A stretch of DNA of 64,000 nt, taken from Bacteroidota bacterium (GTDB lineage Bacteria; Bacteroidota; Ignavibacteria; Kryptoniales; JAKASW01). The notes under the pieces were generated by a model, which worked only from the letters and a program-made list of their open reading frames with translations, ran no database searches and was not told where the DNA came from. Shown one piece after another: positions 45,792 to 55,803 of this stretch (position 1 is the first letter of the stretch; each line of letters opens with the position of its first letter). Location of the stretch: NCBI GenBank assembly GCA_021825585.1, contig JAKAGT010000021.1:37931-101930 (forward strand), given 5' to 3'. Position numbers and translations under genes: made by a program.

Positions 45792-47072
45792 TTAAGGGAT
45801 AAGATATTCCGGTGCACCGGTCAACCTGCAACTTACCGATTTGTCGCTTGCTTTGATTGTCACCAAGTGCCCCTCCTCGCCGACACATGTTATTGTGGCG
45901 GGGTTATGATTCAAAACAAGAAGTGAGAGAGGAAGCCTGACGGTGTGAGCGGAGCCCGTCGTCCAGCCGACGATCCGTGATGATCCTTCCGCATTCATAA
46001 GGGTCAACACAAAGTCCGCACTATCGCCGGTATCATAACGTCGCGTGATATGAAAGCCGGACAGCTCATGCGTGAGAGTCCGGATGGCGAAATAAGACGG
46101 CTTCCGTTTCAAGTTATTAGTGACCACGCCCCTGTTTTCCCCTTTCACGGATATGTTCGGGCCGTCGTTCTTCCAGTCATACCAGATCGAAAGAGGCACG
46201 CCGCAATAGAGATTGAACAACTGTTGCCTGACTAAGTAATCAGCCTGCGTTTTATACGAAACACCCTTAGAATAAGTCGTGTATCCCCATTCACTACTGA
46301 TGACAGGGATATTTCCCCCGCGGGGCTCATATCGAGCTACAAGCTTTTGGAGGCGTCGAAACTGCAGGGCAACCGTTTCTGGCGGATGAATGCCGCGATA
46401 AGGATGCACACTGACACCGTCAATGTAACGTAACACGCCCGATTTGAGAAAAGGTTTGAGGAAGCTCCATTGAAATCTCACGGCGCCGGGTGCGATGATA
46501 GTCGCGCCCGGATCTGCTTTACGAATAGCCTTGCATGCTGAGAGAGCCAGAGCGATGTAATGATTCACGTCAGGATGCGGTTTCCAAAAGGCCCTGTTGT
46601 TCGGCTCATTCCATATTTCCCAGACGATATGGCGGCCTTTGAAATGTCTTACGGCAGCGGCGGCCCAGGAGGCATAGGCCGCGACGTCGGCCGAATCATC
46701 GGGCCCGAAGTTAACGCCTCGGTCTGTATAGAGAGGGTTGTTGTAATCCAGAATATAGATCGCCCTTATTCTCCGCCTTTCCAGATTAGCCGTCAGTTCG
46801 TCGTAAGCAGACCAGTCATACACCCCCTTGATCCTTTCGGTCTCGGCCCACCGAAAGTCCATTCGTATGAACCTGAATCCGGCGGATTCAATCAAGTCAA
46901 GATCGCGGGCGTGTCCGGTGACGAAGTGTATGTTCACCCCGACACTATAAGGTATGACGGGAGGAGGAAGCGCGGATCGAGTGCCGGATGTCTCAGGTTG
47001 GTACGACCAGGCCGGCAACGCCGCGCAAAACAGGAAAACAAACAGGAGCAGCACAAGGATTTTATTGAGCAA
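45792..47072 (-). CDS. Clan GH-A glycosidase, periplasmic form
   Basis: 426 residues with a signal peptide (LLFVFLFCAALPAWS). The barrel matches the catalytic part of 43447 segment by segment: GVNIHFVTGHARDLDLIESA, FRFIRMDFRWAETERIKGVYDW, acid/base in VWEIWNEPNNRAFW, nucleophile in VISSEWGYTTYS, LSIWYDWKNDGP. It has no Fn3 repeats or sorting domain, so the two tandem genes give a periplasmic and a surface version of the same activity. Substrate unknown. Confidence 0.8.
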   Translation of the reverse strand: MLNKILVLLLFVFLFCAALPAWSYQPETSGTRSALPPPVIPYSVGVNIHFVTGHARDLDLIESAGFRFIRMDFRWAETERIKGVYDWSAYDELTANLERRRIRAIYILDYNNPLYTDRGVNFGPDDSADVAAYASWAAAAVRHFKGRHIVWEIWNEPNNRAFWKPHPDVNHYIALALSACKAIRKADPGATIIAPGAVRFQWSFLKPFLKSGVLRYIDGVSVHPYRGIHPPETVALQFRRLQKLVARYEPRGGNIPVISSEWGYTTYSKGVSYKTQADYLVRQQLFNLYCGVPLSIWYDWKNDGPNISVKGENRGVVTNNLKRKPSYFAIRTLTHELSGFHITRRYDTGDSADFVLTLMNAEGSSRIVGWTTGSAHTVRLPLSLLVLNHNPATITCVGEEGHLVTIKASDKSVSCRLTGAPEYLIP

Positions 47073-47087
47073 GACTCAGTCGCCTTC

Positions 47088-48485
47088 CTACTTCTTCACT
47101 TTCTTGGGCGGAATGTAAGGCAAAGCCTGCGATCCTCGCGGTCCGAGCGGTGACTCACGAGGAAGCGTGACTTCAGGCGGATATGTATAATGTACCGGAT
47201 CCAATCTCGATTTAGTACCAGGCGGCACCGGAATGATAAGAGGGGCGGACGGAGGCGCGTTGAAATCGAAGCAATCTTCCATCCCGTTAGCACGTCCGTC
47301 GCGCGCCGTGAGATTCTTGAGATGCCATCTGTCCTCGATGAATTTCAGGACCGAAGTGAGATCATGTGTATAATGGGAGATGTAGTGCCGCTTCGCAAAC
47401 GGAGAGATTACGATCATCGAAACGCGCGGTCCGTATCCGTATGCATCCACTTCCGGAGGGACAACATGATCGTAAAATCCGCCGTAATCATCCCAGCAGA
47501 GAAATATCGCAGTGTTTTTCCAGTACGGGCTGCGCATCACCGCGTTGACAAGCCGGGTGACATACCACATTCCCTGCTGAATCGGCTCTGGTGGGTGTTC
47601 ACTATCCTGAAAATCCGGAATGAGCCATGAGACCTGAGGAAGTGTGCCATCTTTCAGGTCGCGGTAGAACTGCGTCTCCGCCACAAGGTGATCCATCAAC
47701 TTCGGGTTGTCGCGAATATCTTTGAAGCCCGGCATCGGATTCCAAAGCGTGAAGGTCTTGGGGTTCGGGTAAGACAAATCGGAGAGATGTGCATTTATTA
47801 CCGCGGCATCCGGAGGGAGCGATCGAGTCTCAACGTAGTATTTCCAGGTGATCCCCTTCCCTGTAAATCTGTCTACGATAGATGCAAAGTTGAACCCGTC
47901 ATCGTCGTCCATCATCTTTTCAAGATATTTCAGAGAGCCGATATTATTGAGTTCCCTCGATTGAGCGGCAACGGTATATACGTGATTCGGAGAACTGCCG
48001 CTCATCTCGGATGAGAAGTAGCGATCACACAGAGTATAGGCATGTGCATACTGCCAGTAGTTCGGTATATCTGTCGAATCGTAATAGCCCATCGTGTACT
48101 GGGTACCCTCTGCCCAGACAAACCCGTCCATTCTGCCGTTATCATAGCATGCGTGGGCGGACTCCCAGCTGTGTTCGAGATCGACGAGGGGCTCTCCCGG
48201 CGGCATGTGAAAAGGTTTCACGCAAGGTTTCCCGCCCGGCGTTTTAGGAAGATTTGTTTCAGGCGGTATCCTGTTTGCTCCAGGGAACGTTCCGAAGTAG
48301 TTGTCGAACGAGTGATTCTCCTGGATTATCCAGATGACATGCTTAATCTCGTCAATGCCGGGGAATTGCTCCTGCTCGGTTTGGGATCCAACGGGGCGCG
48401 CCTTTGAGACAGCTACGACAGCAAGAAGGAATGTCGTTGCGATAAAAGCCCTTCGGAGCGGGTGCGAATTCGGAAGTGTATGCAT
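47088..48485 (-). CDS. Phosphoesterase family protein (phospholipase C/acid phosphatase type)
   Basis: 465 residues with an N-terminal signal. The PF04185-type domain is clear: [25 protein letters not shown] (metal-binding region), [33 protein letters not shown]. Members hydrolyse phosphodiesters or phosphomonoesters in the periplasm. Inside a mannan locus, it may remove mannose-phosphate groups from yeast phosphomannan, though a general role in phosphate or lipid scavenging is equally possible. It lies between the GH-A pair and GH92. Confidence 0.85.
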   Translation of the reverse strand: MHTLPNSHPLRRAFIATTFLLAVVAVSKARPVGSQTEQEQFPGIDEIKHVIWIIQENHSFDNYFGTFPGANRIPPETNLPKTPGGKPCVKPFHMPPGEPLVDLEHSWESAHACYDNGRMDGFVWAEGTQYTMGYYDSTDIPNYWQYAHAYTLCDRYFSSEMSGSSPNHVYTVAAQSRELNNIGSLKYLEKMMDDDDGFNFASIVDRFTGKGITWKYYVETRSLPPDAAVINAHLSDLSYPNPKTFTLWNPMPGFKDIRDNPKLMDHLVAETQFYRDLKDGTLPQVSWLIPDFQDSEHPPEPIQQGMWYVTRLVNAVMRSPYWKNTAIFLCWDDYGGFYDHVVPPEVDAYGYGPRVSMIVISPFAKRHYISHYTHDLTSVLKFIEDRWHLKNLTARDGRANGMEDCFDFNAPPSAPLIIPVPPGTKSRLDPVHYTYPPEVTLPRESPLGPRGSQALPYIPPKKVKK

Positions 48486-48512
48486 TGATGACTTCCTTTC
48501 GATGTTTTGTGT

Positions 48513-50837
48513 TTATTGATAAGAGGGCGGAGCATCTTGAGGGGCGTTTCCCCAATCTGTTTCCGGCGTAGATCCAAGTTCGTATTTTATCGTACCGCCT
48601 CGCGAGACGTCGGTGAACCGAATCCATGGCTTGATCCATTTCTTACCGTTTACCTCCAGGCTCTGAACATAGGGCGCATCTTTCGCGGCGCCGGTGCCGA
48701 TGATGGTGATGTTGCCGTCATCGAGATGAATGACGGCCTTCGGGAATAGAGGACTTCCGAGGACAAGGATGTCCGATCCCGGGAGTTCCGGGTACATCCC
48801 GAGCGCGCCGAATATGTACCATGACGACATTTCGCCGAGATCGTCGTTGCCCGGATATCCGAGCGGTTTCCAGGAGTAAAGTTGGGTCATTGCCTCACGG
48901 ACGATCTGCTGTGTCTTATAAGGCTCGCCGAAGAAATCATATTCCCAGGGCGTTTCGAGACACGGTTCATTTCCAAGGTAGGCATAACGCGACCGGGTCC
49001 CTGCGTTCAGTTTTGTGAAGAACGTATCGAGCCGGGCGGCGGCGATTTTCAGGCCTCCCATCTTGTCTGCTAGTCCCTTCAGGTTGAAGGGCACCATCCA
49101 GAGGTACTGCGCGCCGGTTCCCTCCACATACGCCAGGTCTCCGTCGTAACGGCCTACGCTGTCTGAAAAGCCCGGCGCCCATTTCCCGTCTCTGCGCCGC
49201 ATCTGGATATATCCGGTCTCCGGATTGTACAGGTTCTTCCAGTACTGCGCATGCTTCAAAAGCAACTGACTGTCTGAATTGTCACCCAACGCCTTCGCAA
49301 GACGCGAGACCGCAAAATCGTCGGTGTTGTATTCCAGCGTCATCGAGACGTTTCCGTAACCGCCGTTCTGATGTTCAGGCACATAACCCAGTTTTAGATA
49401 ATCGCCCAGGGCATCGCGCTCATGAGTCTGGGAATACTGGGCAACTACATTCGGGTCGGTCGCGGCCTTCACAAGCCCGGCAAGCGCGGCCTTCGCATTG
49501 AAATCCCTCGCACCGAAAGCGTAAAAGTCAGCGATCATCGGTGCCGCCGGGTCGCCCATCATTTCCCCGCTGTCCATATTGGGAATTCCCCACCGTGGGA
49601 AGGCGCCGCCCTGTTCATAATCCTTTAGCAGGGACTGTGCCATGTCGCTCGCATGCGTCGGAGCTATCATTGCCAGGAGATGACATTCGCTTCTATATAT
49701 GTCCCACCCCGAGAAATCCGCGTACTGTACCCTGCCGTTGTGTGTAATATGTATCTTCTGATCATATCCGATGTACTTCCCGTTCACATCCGAGCACACC
49801 GTTGGCCCCAGAAGCGAATGATACAGCATGGAATAGAAAGTCTTCATCTCGGCAGGAGTACCGCCGGTCACCTGAATCCTGTTCAGCCATCCGTTCCACA
49901 CCGCATGTTCATGTGCAACCGCGCTGTAAAAATCTTTCGAAGAGAACCGTGAGACGGGACTTTCGACATCCACATTTTCCTTCGCGTCAGCAATACTCAC
50001 ATATGAAATCGCCGCCTTGACGAGAACCGTACGATTGCCCGACAGGTTGAACGTGACATAAGCGCCTGAGGCTTTGCCGTCACCCTGCATAGAGCCGCGG
50101 TACAACGTGTGGTCACTCCATGTACCATATTCTGAAAACGGGCGGCTGAATACAGCATAAAAATATATTGTAGTCTCATCGCGCTTTCGGCAGAAATGTC
50201 CGCTCACTTCGGCGCCCGAGATGGAACGGACCGACGGATCGATGCGTACGAAAGCCAACGAGACCGCATTTTGGTCGCTAGCGGCGTTAACTACGATCGT
50301 CCCGGGACCATTGCCGGGGTAAGTGAAACGTCCGAATCCGCTCCTGGTTGTTGCGGTCAATTGGACGCTGATACCGTTATCCAGCTTCACGCCGTAATAC
50401 CCTGGTTTCGCTGATTCGTTTGCGTGAGAAAAAGAGGTTGAAAAAGCATACCGGTCGGCAGGCACAGAGCTCAACCCGTTCGAAAGCAGCGGCATGAAAC
50501 CGAAATCTCCCGCATAAACGCACCCGGCACCGCTCAACTGATTCATGCTGAAATCATATACCGTGGAATACTTATAGTTGTATCCGCTGTAGACCGGTCT
50601 CTTGCCGACATCTGGGCTCCACTGAACCATCCCGAACGGAGCCGTAGCACCGGGATAACAGTTGCCGTCTCCCGCGGTCCCGCAGAACGGATTCACATAT
50701 TTTACGAGATCCTGAATTTTATAATCAATCTTTCCGGAAGTCGGTGCAGGTATTACTTCCGCGAATACGGTGGCCGGTACAATCATGATAAATGAAAGAC
50801 AGAAACGCCATGCCATCCTGAGTACTAGTTTCAACAT
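48513..50837 (-). CDS. GH92 exo-alpha-mannosidase (3)
   Basis: 774 residues with a signal peptide cleaved near ATVFAE. Motifs: KYVNPFCGTAGDGNCYPGATAPFGMVQWSPDVG, SMNQLSGAGCVYAGDFGFMP, FSGWDIYRSECHLLAMIAP and GNDDLGEMSSWYIFGALGMY. It is strongly similar to GH92 (2) across its whole length and probably shares its linkage preference. It starts 25 bp after the GH172 gene. Confidence 0.9.
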   Translation of the reverse strand: MLKLVLRMAWRFCLSFIMIVPATVFAEVIPAPTSGKIDYKIQDLVKYVNPFCGTAGDGNCYPGATAPFGMVQWSPDVGKRPVYSGYNYKYSTVYDFSMNQLSGAGCVYAGDFGFMPLLSNGLSSVPADRYAFSTSFSHANESAKPGYYGVKLDNGISVQLTATTRSGFGRFTYPGNGPGTIVVNAASDQNAVSLAFVRIDPSVRSISGAEVSGHFCRKRDETTIYFYAVFSRPFSEYGTWSDHTLYRGSMQGDGKASGAYVTFNLSGNRTVLVKAAISYVSIADAKENVDVESPVSRFSSKDFYSAVAHEHAVWNGWLNRIQVTGGTPAEMKTFYSMLYHSLLGPTVCSDVNGKYIGYDQKIHITHNGRVQYADFSGWDIYRSECHLLAMIAPTHASDMAQSLLKDYEQGGAFPRWGIPNMDSGEMMGDPAAPMIADFYAFGARDFNAKAALAGLVKAATDPNVVAQYSQTHERDALGDYLKLGYVPEHQNGGYGNVSMTLEYNTDDFAVSRLAKALGDNSDSQLLLKHAQYWKNLYNPETGYIQMRRRDGKWAPGFSDSVGRYDGDLAYVEGTGAQYLWMVPFNLKGLADKMGGLKIAAARLDTFFTKLNAGTRSRYAYLGNEPCLETPWEYDFFGEPYKTQQIVREAMTQLYSWKPLGYPGNDDLGEMSSWYIFGALGMYPELPGSDILVLGSPLFPKAVIHLDDGNITIIGTGAAKDAPYVQSLEVNGKKWIKPWIRFTDVSRGGTIKYELGSTPETDWGNAPQDAPPSYQ

Positions 50838-50862
50838 GTTCTACTCCATAACTTGATTATTC

Positions 50863-52002
50863 CTAATTCTGTATCAGCTCGTGCTTGGAGGGCAACTTTG
50901 GGAATGGATGATGCGGCTCGGTCTGATACCAGTATGCGACGGAAGAGATATCATCCTCCCTCGGCAAGTATTTGTGTCCCGCCTGCCAGCCCAAATCCTG
51001 AATCGTCACTCTGAGGCTCTTGTCGAACCTGATAGGGTCCACGATGTGCCATCTGTACATGCCTATTTTGTACACCCAGGTATTCACGCCATTAGGAGCG
51101 ATCACTTGTGGCATTCCCGAGTAAGGTGTTGAAAATTCCTGTAGATGGCCGTCATGATCGAAGCCGTAGGAGCCTCCGAAGTAGTCCTCAGTTCCTGTGC
51201 CGCATATTGTCGGGAATGTGCTGTCCCCGTCTATGTAAAACTTTATTTCTCCTTCTCCCCACCAGCCGTCGGAGCGGGGTGACCAGGCGAGATAAGTTCC
51301 GACGTACTGACCTTTGCCCTCTATGCTGTCGACGATAGTGTAGACATGTTTGTAAGGCACGGGATTGACGCTCCTGAACTGAGCGCAGAAATATCCGATG
51401 TTCTTCGGAACCTTTGTCAACGTGTAATCGACCTGATAGTATAATACCATTCGCGTGTCGTTCAGGTTTGTCATCGTGATCTTGCACTCTTTTCTGAACG
51501 GCATCTTCCAATAGCAATTCAAACCAGATCTCGGATTCACACAAATGGGAAGCGAATTTATCCGACAATATTTCCCCCACCCGCAAGCAAAGAAGTCACC
51601 CACAGGCACTTCCACAGAGGGATACTTCTCTCCGTCCCAATAGATTCTCAAGATGGCGAGTCTCCAGTTGCCAGTTGGAGTCATCCATATATGCTGGATC
51701 TCGCCGGGCCCTTTTATGTCGGCTAAAACATAAGTGGAATCAGAGCCGATTCTTATAAACGGATTAACCTTCCATCCCTGGCCCAAATCGCGTGCAGGTT
51801 TTGAGGCGATGCCTTCACCGATTTTAGCCATCCCTCCTCTCCCTTTCTCGCCCGTTAGATTCTCAGGGCTTATCGAGCGCGTCACCGCATTTGAGAGATG
51901 GTAAAGGTTGTCCAAACCCACGTCCAATCCGTTGTGTACTGATTGGGCATACGATGACGCCACTAATCCCAACAGCAATGTTACGAATACAGCTTTATTC
52001 AT
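50863..52002 (-). CDS. GH172 (DUF2961) glycosidase
   Basis: 379 residues with a short signal peptide (LVASSYAQ). DUF2961/GH172 is shown by ITGPGEIQ-type KGPGEIQHIWMTPTGNW, VPVGDFFACGWG, WWGEGEIKFYIDGD and the GTGTEDYFGGSYGF signature. Characterised members act on fructofuranose or arabinofuranose (alpha-fructofuranosidase, D-arabinanase types). Its role beside mannosidases is not obvious; it may remove furanosyl decorations. No lipobox or sorting domain. Confidence 0.85.
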   Translation of the reverse strand: MNKAVFVTLLLGLVASSYAQSVHNGLDVGLDNLYHLSNAVTRSISPENLTGEKGRGGMAKIGEGIASKPARDLGQGWKVNPFIRIGSDSTYVLADIKGPGEIQHIWMTPTGNWRLAILRIYWDGEKYPSVEVPVGDFFACGWGKYCRINSLPICVNPRSGLNCYWKMPFRKECKITMTNLNDTRMVLYYQVDYTLTKVPKNIGYFCAQFRSVNPVPYKHVYTIVDSIEGKGQYVGTYLAWSPRSDGWWGEGEIKFYIDGDSTFPTICGTGTEDYFGGSYGFDHDGHLQEFSTPYSGMPQVIAPNGVNTWVYKIGMYRWHIVDPIRFDKSLRVTIQDLGWQAGHKYLPREDDISSVAYWYQTEPHHPFPKLPSKHELIQN

Positions 52003-52249
52003 GCAGTCGCCTTTTCTTCAATGTTGGTAGCAAGCAGGGGATGTTATTCGAGAATGACAACAACCTATCGGGAACATCTACGTTCGATCTCAAATAACGC
52101 GGAACCTTACGTTCTGGCATCTTCCGACGGATATTTTAGGAGCATTTGCAGATACTCTAATGCCTGAGCTTGTGTCAGTTTGCAGTTCGCATGCAATTCT
52201 ACTTACCGCGATCCACCTCATCACTTATGAACGCCTCGCGCACTTGCCG

Positions 52250-53755
52250 CTATCCATTCTCGCGAGAATGGGATAAGATCTTTACGATAGCGGCAGTTGA
52301 TGCGGGGACATATACTCTGTACAAGTTTGCACCAACGTTTCTAACCGATGTCCATTTTCCTTTCCAAGATCCTTTACTGCTTACCGCTGCTCCTCCGAGA
52401 GTAATTCCCGATGTAGCAAAAATATTGTGACCGTGAGATTCAAGATACATCACCCTCGCTACTCCAGAGAAACCGGGAGTTTCAATATCAGCCGTCACAT
52501 CGGATGCATTTTTGCCGTATTCCTTATTAATCAAAGTGACGCAAAGCCCACTGTCTTGCCTGACAGCATATGCCGTCAGGTTCACACCTTTGGAGTTCGA
52601 GATTGTTAATGGCTCAACATGGCCATGGCCGCCTATATCGAAAGCCTTGATGCCATAACCCATAGGACGGATCTGATAATGACCGTCGGAGTCAAGGCAT
52701 ATCGTTCCGTTATACTTCCATTGAGTGGTATGGTAGTTGATTCCTAAACAATGGTGCTCGGCCCACCAGTGCAGGTAATCGAGCGCAAAAAGGGCGGTAG
52801 CGAAACAATCGCTTCCGTTCTTCACACTGCCGCTAAAGCTGTTGGACTCCGTCAGGCGATAGCCAATGCCCTTCGGTAACACCGGAGTTCCTGTTGCATC
52901 ATACAGCATCGGATAATAAGAGTCATCCCAAACCGGCGACAGCATCCTCTCAACCATCTCCGAAGGTGTCAACTTCTGTTCCTGGGCGTTCTGGCCTGCG
53001 TAATTATGTTGGGTGACAAATGCGAGTGAGCCGGAATCCGGTATTCTCCACTTTGACGCGTCAATGGCGAAATTGAGCGTCCATGACTTTCCTTTATAGA
53101 AGGTATCCTCCGATCCTGGCACAGGATAATTCGACCCGGCATCCGGACCGGCGAACCTCGCACCGGGGACGGAATCAGCAATGATCGTCGCGAAATGTCT
53201 CCAGCTTGCAAAGTAGGACGGGTAAGCCGAGCCGAGCACTCCCGGAGATGCCTCGTGGATTTGCGAATGATTGATGTGGTAATAATGCCAATCCGGCTCG
53301 TTCCCGATGGTAAAACAATCCAGCAAACTACCGTACTTTTTCCATACGTACCTTGCTATGGAGGCATCTTGATACGGATTACCTCTCAGAAGGCGAAGTG
53401 AGTAGATAACCTTAACGCCGGCGGCCTTCGCGAAACCGAAGAGCAGGTCGATATCTCTTCTGGTCGGGGTATGCAATTCATTGTCCACGCTTGCTCCGCC
53501 GATCCTGAGATTTCTTATCCCCATTTCCTTGAACAGCGTTATTAGCTCTGTGTTCCTCGGCTTGAACATATGTCCATGCACCCCGCGATAGTTTGCTCTT
53601 TCGCTCGCGGTCTCGAAGCTGAGGCCGATGAAATCGGATGGGATGACAATACCATGAGCTTTCGTGTCGACTACTATATTGACTGGCGATTGAGCAAACG
53701 CTGCTGCTACAAAAAGACTGATCTCCGAGAACAGGATCATCAGGTATTTAAACAT
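52250..53755 (-). CDS. GH79-like beta-glucuronidase/heparanase-family enzyme
   Basis: 501 residues with a signal peptide (about 1-22). A TIM barrel with IGLSFETASERANY, acid/base glutamate in FTIGNEPDWHYY and nucleophile glutamate in RLTESNSFSGS, followed by a C-terminal beta-domain (MGYGIKAFDIGG to the end). This fits GH79 (clan GH-A). Most GH79 enzymes release glucuronic acid, but several have other specificities. A truncated copy of the C-terminal domain lies at 43039. The 247-bp gap upstream toward GH172 (52003-52249) shows no gene. Confidence 0.7.
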   Translation of the reverse strand: MFKYLMILFSEISLFVAAAFAQSPVNIVVDTKAHGIVIPSDFIGLSFETASERANYRGVHGHMFKPRNTELITLFKEMGIRNLRIGGASVDNELHTPTRRDIDLLFGFAKAAGVKVIYSLRLLRGNPYQDASIARYVWKKYGSLLDCFTIGNEPDWHYYHINHSQIHEASPGVLGSAYPSYFASWRHFATIIADSVPGARFAGPDAGSNYPVPGSEDTFYKGKSWTLNFAIDASKWRIPDSGSLAFVTQHNYAGQNAQEQKLTPSEMVERMLSPVWDDSYYPMLYDATGTPVLPKGIGYRLTESNSFSGSVKNGSDCFATALFALDYLHWWAEHHCLGINYHTTQWKYNGTICLDSDGHYQIRPMGYGIKAFDIGGHGHVEPLTISNSKGVNLTAYAVRQDSGLCVTLINKEYGKNASDVTADIETPGFSGVARVMYLESHGHNIFATSGITLGGAAVSSKGSWKGKWTSVRNVGANLYRVYVPASTAAIVKILSHSRENG

Positions 53756-53866
53756 TTCGGTTAATCTTTCAGGGATTTCGATTATTATGGTCAGATGATT
53801 TCACACATTCAGTCCCGGAACTGTCCAGACCGGGCACCGCCGGCGTTCCCGTTTACACTATTGAAG

Positions 53867-53903
53867 TGGGGCTGTCGACTTCCAAGGAAGTCGAGCAGCC
53901 CCA
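53867..53903 (-). terminator. Long hairpin after the second beta-helix gene
   Basis: TGGGGCTGTCGACTTCC (53867-53883) pairs with GGAAGTCGAGCAGCCCCA (53886-53903) with one bulged base, 24 bp beyond the beta-helix stop. No T-tract. It matches in position the hairpin after the first beta-helix gene (23360-23389), so a stem-loop at the receptor/beta-helix boundary is a shared trait of both loci. Confidence 0.5.
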
Positions 53904-53926
53904 TCCACGGTGAAGGGAGAACACCG

Positions 53927-55660
53927 CTATTTGAGAAGAAGCATTTTCTTTGTAATCGAGCTGGCACCCTGGCGTAGTCGGTAGAAATACATTCCACTGG
54001 CGAACCTGTCCATATTCACATTGAACGTGTATTCGCCGGTGGGTTTGTATCCTTCGGCTACAACATCAACAAGCTGACCGAGGACATTATAAATCTTCAG
54101 ACTCATCGATCCGGAGCGCTGCAGGGTAACTCTGATGTCGGTCGTCGGATTGAAGGGGTTGGGATAGTTTTGACTGAGCGCGAACCTGGTCGGGACTTTA
54201 GGACCGGGCAGGACAGGGGTAGCCAGGCTATCGAACTTTTGCAGCTGCGATGGGTACCAATTAAGATCGCCGAGCGCGAATCCGTCCGCCCCTGCAGATT
54301 GAAGCGAGGTGTTCGAATAGGCGAGGTTCTCCGGTACGGGGTAGCCGGTACTCCATCCGCCCCAATTCTTCGGGAATTGGTTGAAGACTTCTGCGGCGTT
54401 AGGATTGGTCGGCAAGTACCACCATCTAAACGCGCCGGCGTTTCCGGGAGGATAACCTATGAGCCCGATGAACTTAACAAGGCTGTCCACCGCTGTGTTT
54501 ACCATCGTAGAATTGAATCCAGGATCTACGCTATCGTTATTTGCCTGTATAAGATACGGCCAGGCGGTTTTGTTATTGAACATTGAATCGGTTTGCGGAT
54601 TCATCCATTCAGGCGGATAGAGCAAACCCGGAGCGGTATCGTTGACGGAATTCCAGAAAGTGTAGAGCTGACTCGGCCAGCAGTATGCGTTGTTCTCGAC
54701 CGTAATATGCCTCTGAGCTTCCGTAATGTTGTACTGAGGTCCGATTGCCCCCATGGAATCGACCTGTATAACTCCGAAAGGCTGATGAGCATAATTGGCT
54801 AAGCCTCTCAGGACATATGCGGAGTCGGCTCCGTGAGCTTCTACTCCGTAGAAGATATTGTTTGTGAAATTGGCGTCGGTTAACCCCGCCGTCATGATGA
54901 ATAGTCCGCCGGTACCCAGGAAGTTCGTGTTATGGTTATAGTTGAAGTATTTAACGTAACCGGGTCCACCGATGATGCACCTTCCCACACCGAAGAAAGT
55001 ATTGTTTACAATTGAAACCGTGTCTAACGGCGCAGCACCGTATCCCCATACTGCTCCGCCGGCCTGCCAAAACTGATTGGAAGCATTTCTAAATTCGCAG
55101 TTCTTCATGTAGAAGTTGCCCCATTTCCCCTGCATGTATGCGAGAAAGGGAGCGCAATTATCTATGACGTCGTGGTCGTAGATTATCGTCGTGCTGTCTC
55201 CGCTCTCGTTGATTATGTTTCCGAGGAAATGCTGTCCGTTAAATGTCTCCCCCAGGATGTAGAGCCCCTTCAGAGTTATTACATTTCCGGTTCCTCTTGG
55301 CGCCATAAGATTTCCCGGAGCAGAGCCGTCCGGGAGAACATTCGGGCAAATCACAGGAGGCATCCCCGTGATTGGATTCCTCTTGCCGATAATGGTGACG
55401 TTGAAATTAGTGATCATCGAGTTATCATAATAGTAGACCGTGTCGGTTGAGCCTGTCTGCTGCAAAAGGTAGACACGGTTTGGATTATTTCTCTGACCGG
55501 TCGCCGTAGTGTCACCCATAATAACCTGATCAAACGTGGGCCCGTTAATCGGGTTTGCATATAGACTCAATGTGTCGGGCGCCTGGGCGAACGAACGCGA
55601 CGGAACCGCGAACACGGTCGCCAGAGCGAACAACGCCATTGCAGTAAGTGTTGACTTCAT
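53927..55660 (-). CDS. T9SS-secreted parallel beta-helix protein, copy B
   Basis: 577 residues, one longer than copy A (23418). Signal peptide, then the shared IMGDTTATGQRNNPNRVYLL block, beta-helix repeats (VITLKGLYILGETFNG, FYMKNCEFRNASNQF, ANFTNNIFYGVEAHGAD, ITVENNAYCWP), the shared LQSAGADGFALGDLNWYPSQL block and a sorting domain (NYPNPFNPTTDIRV, FASGMYFYRL). GAGAGGAGA is its ribosome site. No family recognised and no catalytic motif visible. Its leader is duplicated upstream of the neighbouring GH76 gene. Confidence 0.8.
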   Translation of the reverse strand: MKSTLTAMALFALATVFAVPSRSFAQAPDTLSLYANPINGPTFDQVIMGDTTATGQRNNPNRVYLLQQTGSTDTVYYYDNSMITNFNVTIIGKRNPITGMPPVICPNVLPDGSAPGNLMAPRGTGNVITLKGLYILGETFNGQHFLGNIINESGDSTTIIYDHDVIDNCAPFLAYMQGKWGNFYMKNCEFRNASNQFWQAGGAVWGYGAAPLDTVSIVNNTFFGVGRCIIGGPGYVKYFNYNHNTNFLGTGGLFIMTAGLTDANFTNNIFYGVEAHGADSAYVLRGLANYAHQPFGVIQVDSMGAIGPQYNITEAQRHITVENNAYCWPSQLYTFWNSVNDTAPGLLYPPEWMNPQTDSMFNNKTAWPYLIQANNDSVDPGFNSTMVNTAVDSLVKFIGLIGYPPGNAGAFRWWYLPTNPNAAEVFNQFPKNWGGWSTGYPVPENLAYSNTSLQSAGADGFALGDLNWYPSQLQKFDSLATPVLPGPKVPTRFALSQNYPNPFNPTTDIRVTLQRSGSMSLKIYNVLGQLVDVVAEGYKPTGEYTFNVNMDRFASGMYFYRLRQGASSITKKMLLLK

Positions 55661-55723
55661 GACATTTCTCCTCTCGTTTGGTTTTTTATTTTCTGGAACT
55701 CATCCAAAACAGTGATGAACCGC
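55661..55723. repeat. Leader repeat, copy 1 (native beta-helix leader)
   Basis: GACATTTCTCCTCTCGTTT to GTGATGAACCGC is repeated at 57073-57132 with one short indel. This copy carries the ribosome site of the beta-helix gene. Confidence 0.85.
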
Positions 55724-55803
55724 CCAACAGACAGCCGCCCAGTCGTCGCCTTTTCAGGCAACGCACGAGACAGCCGCACCCGGGCCTCCCCATGTCCGGC
55801 TTA

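Noticed and set aside
45745..45888. N-terminal extension of the T9SS GH-A gene
   Set aside because: It would overlap the end of the upstream paralogue by almost 100 bp; the ATG at 45744 has a GGAGG site and begins a signal peptide.
53927..55660. Beta-helix protein considered as a disguised SusD
   Set aside because: SusD proteins are helical lipoproteins; this one has beta-helix repeats, no lipobox and a T9SS sorting domain. A functional analogue is possible, a homologue is not.
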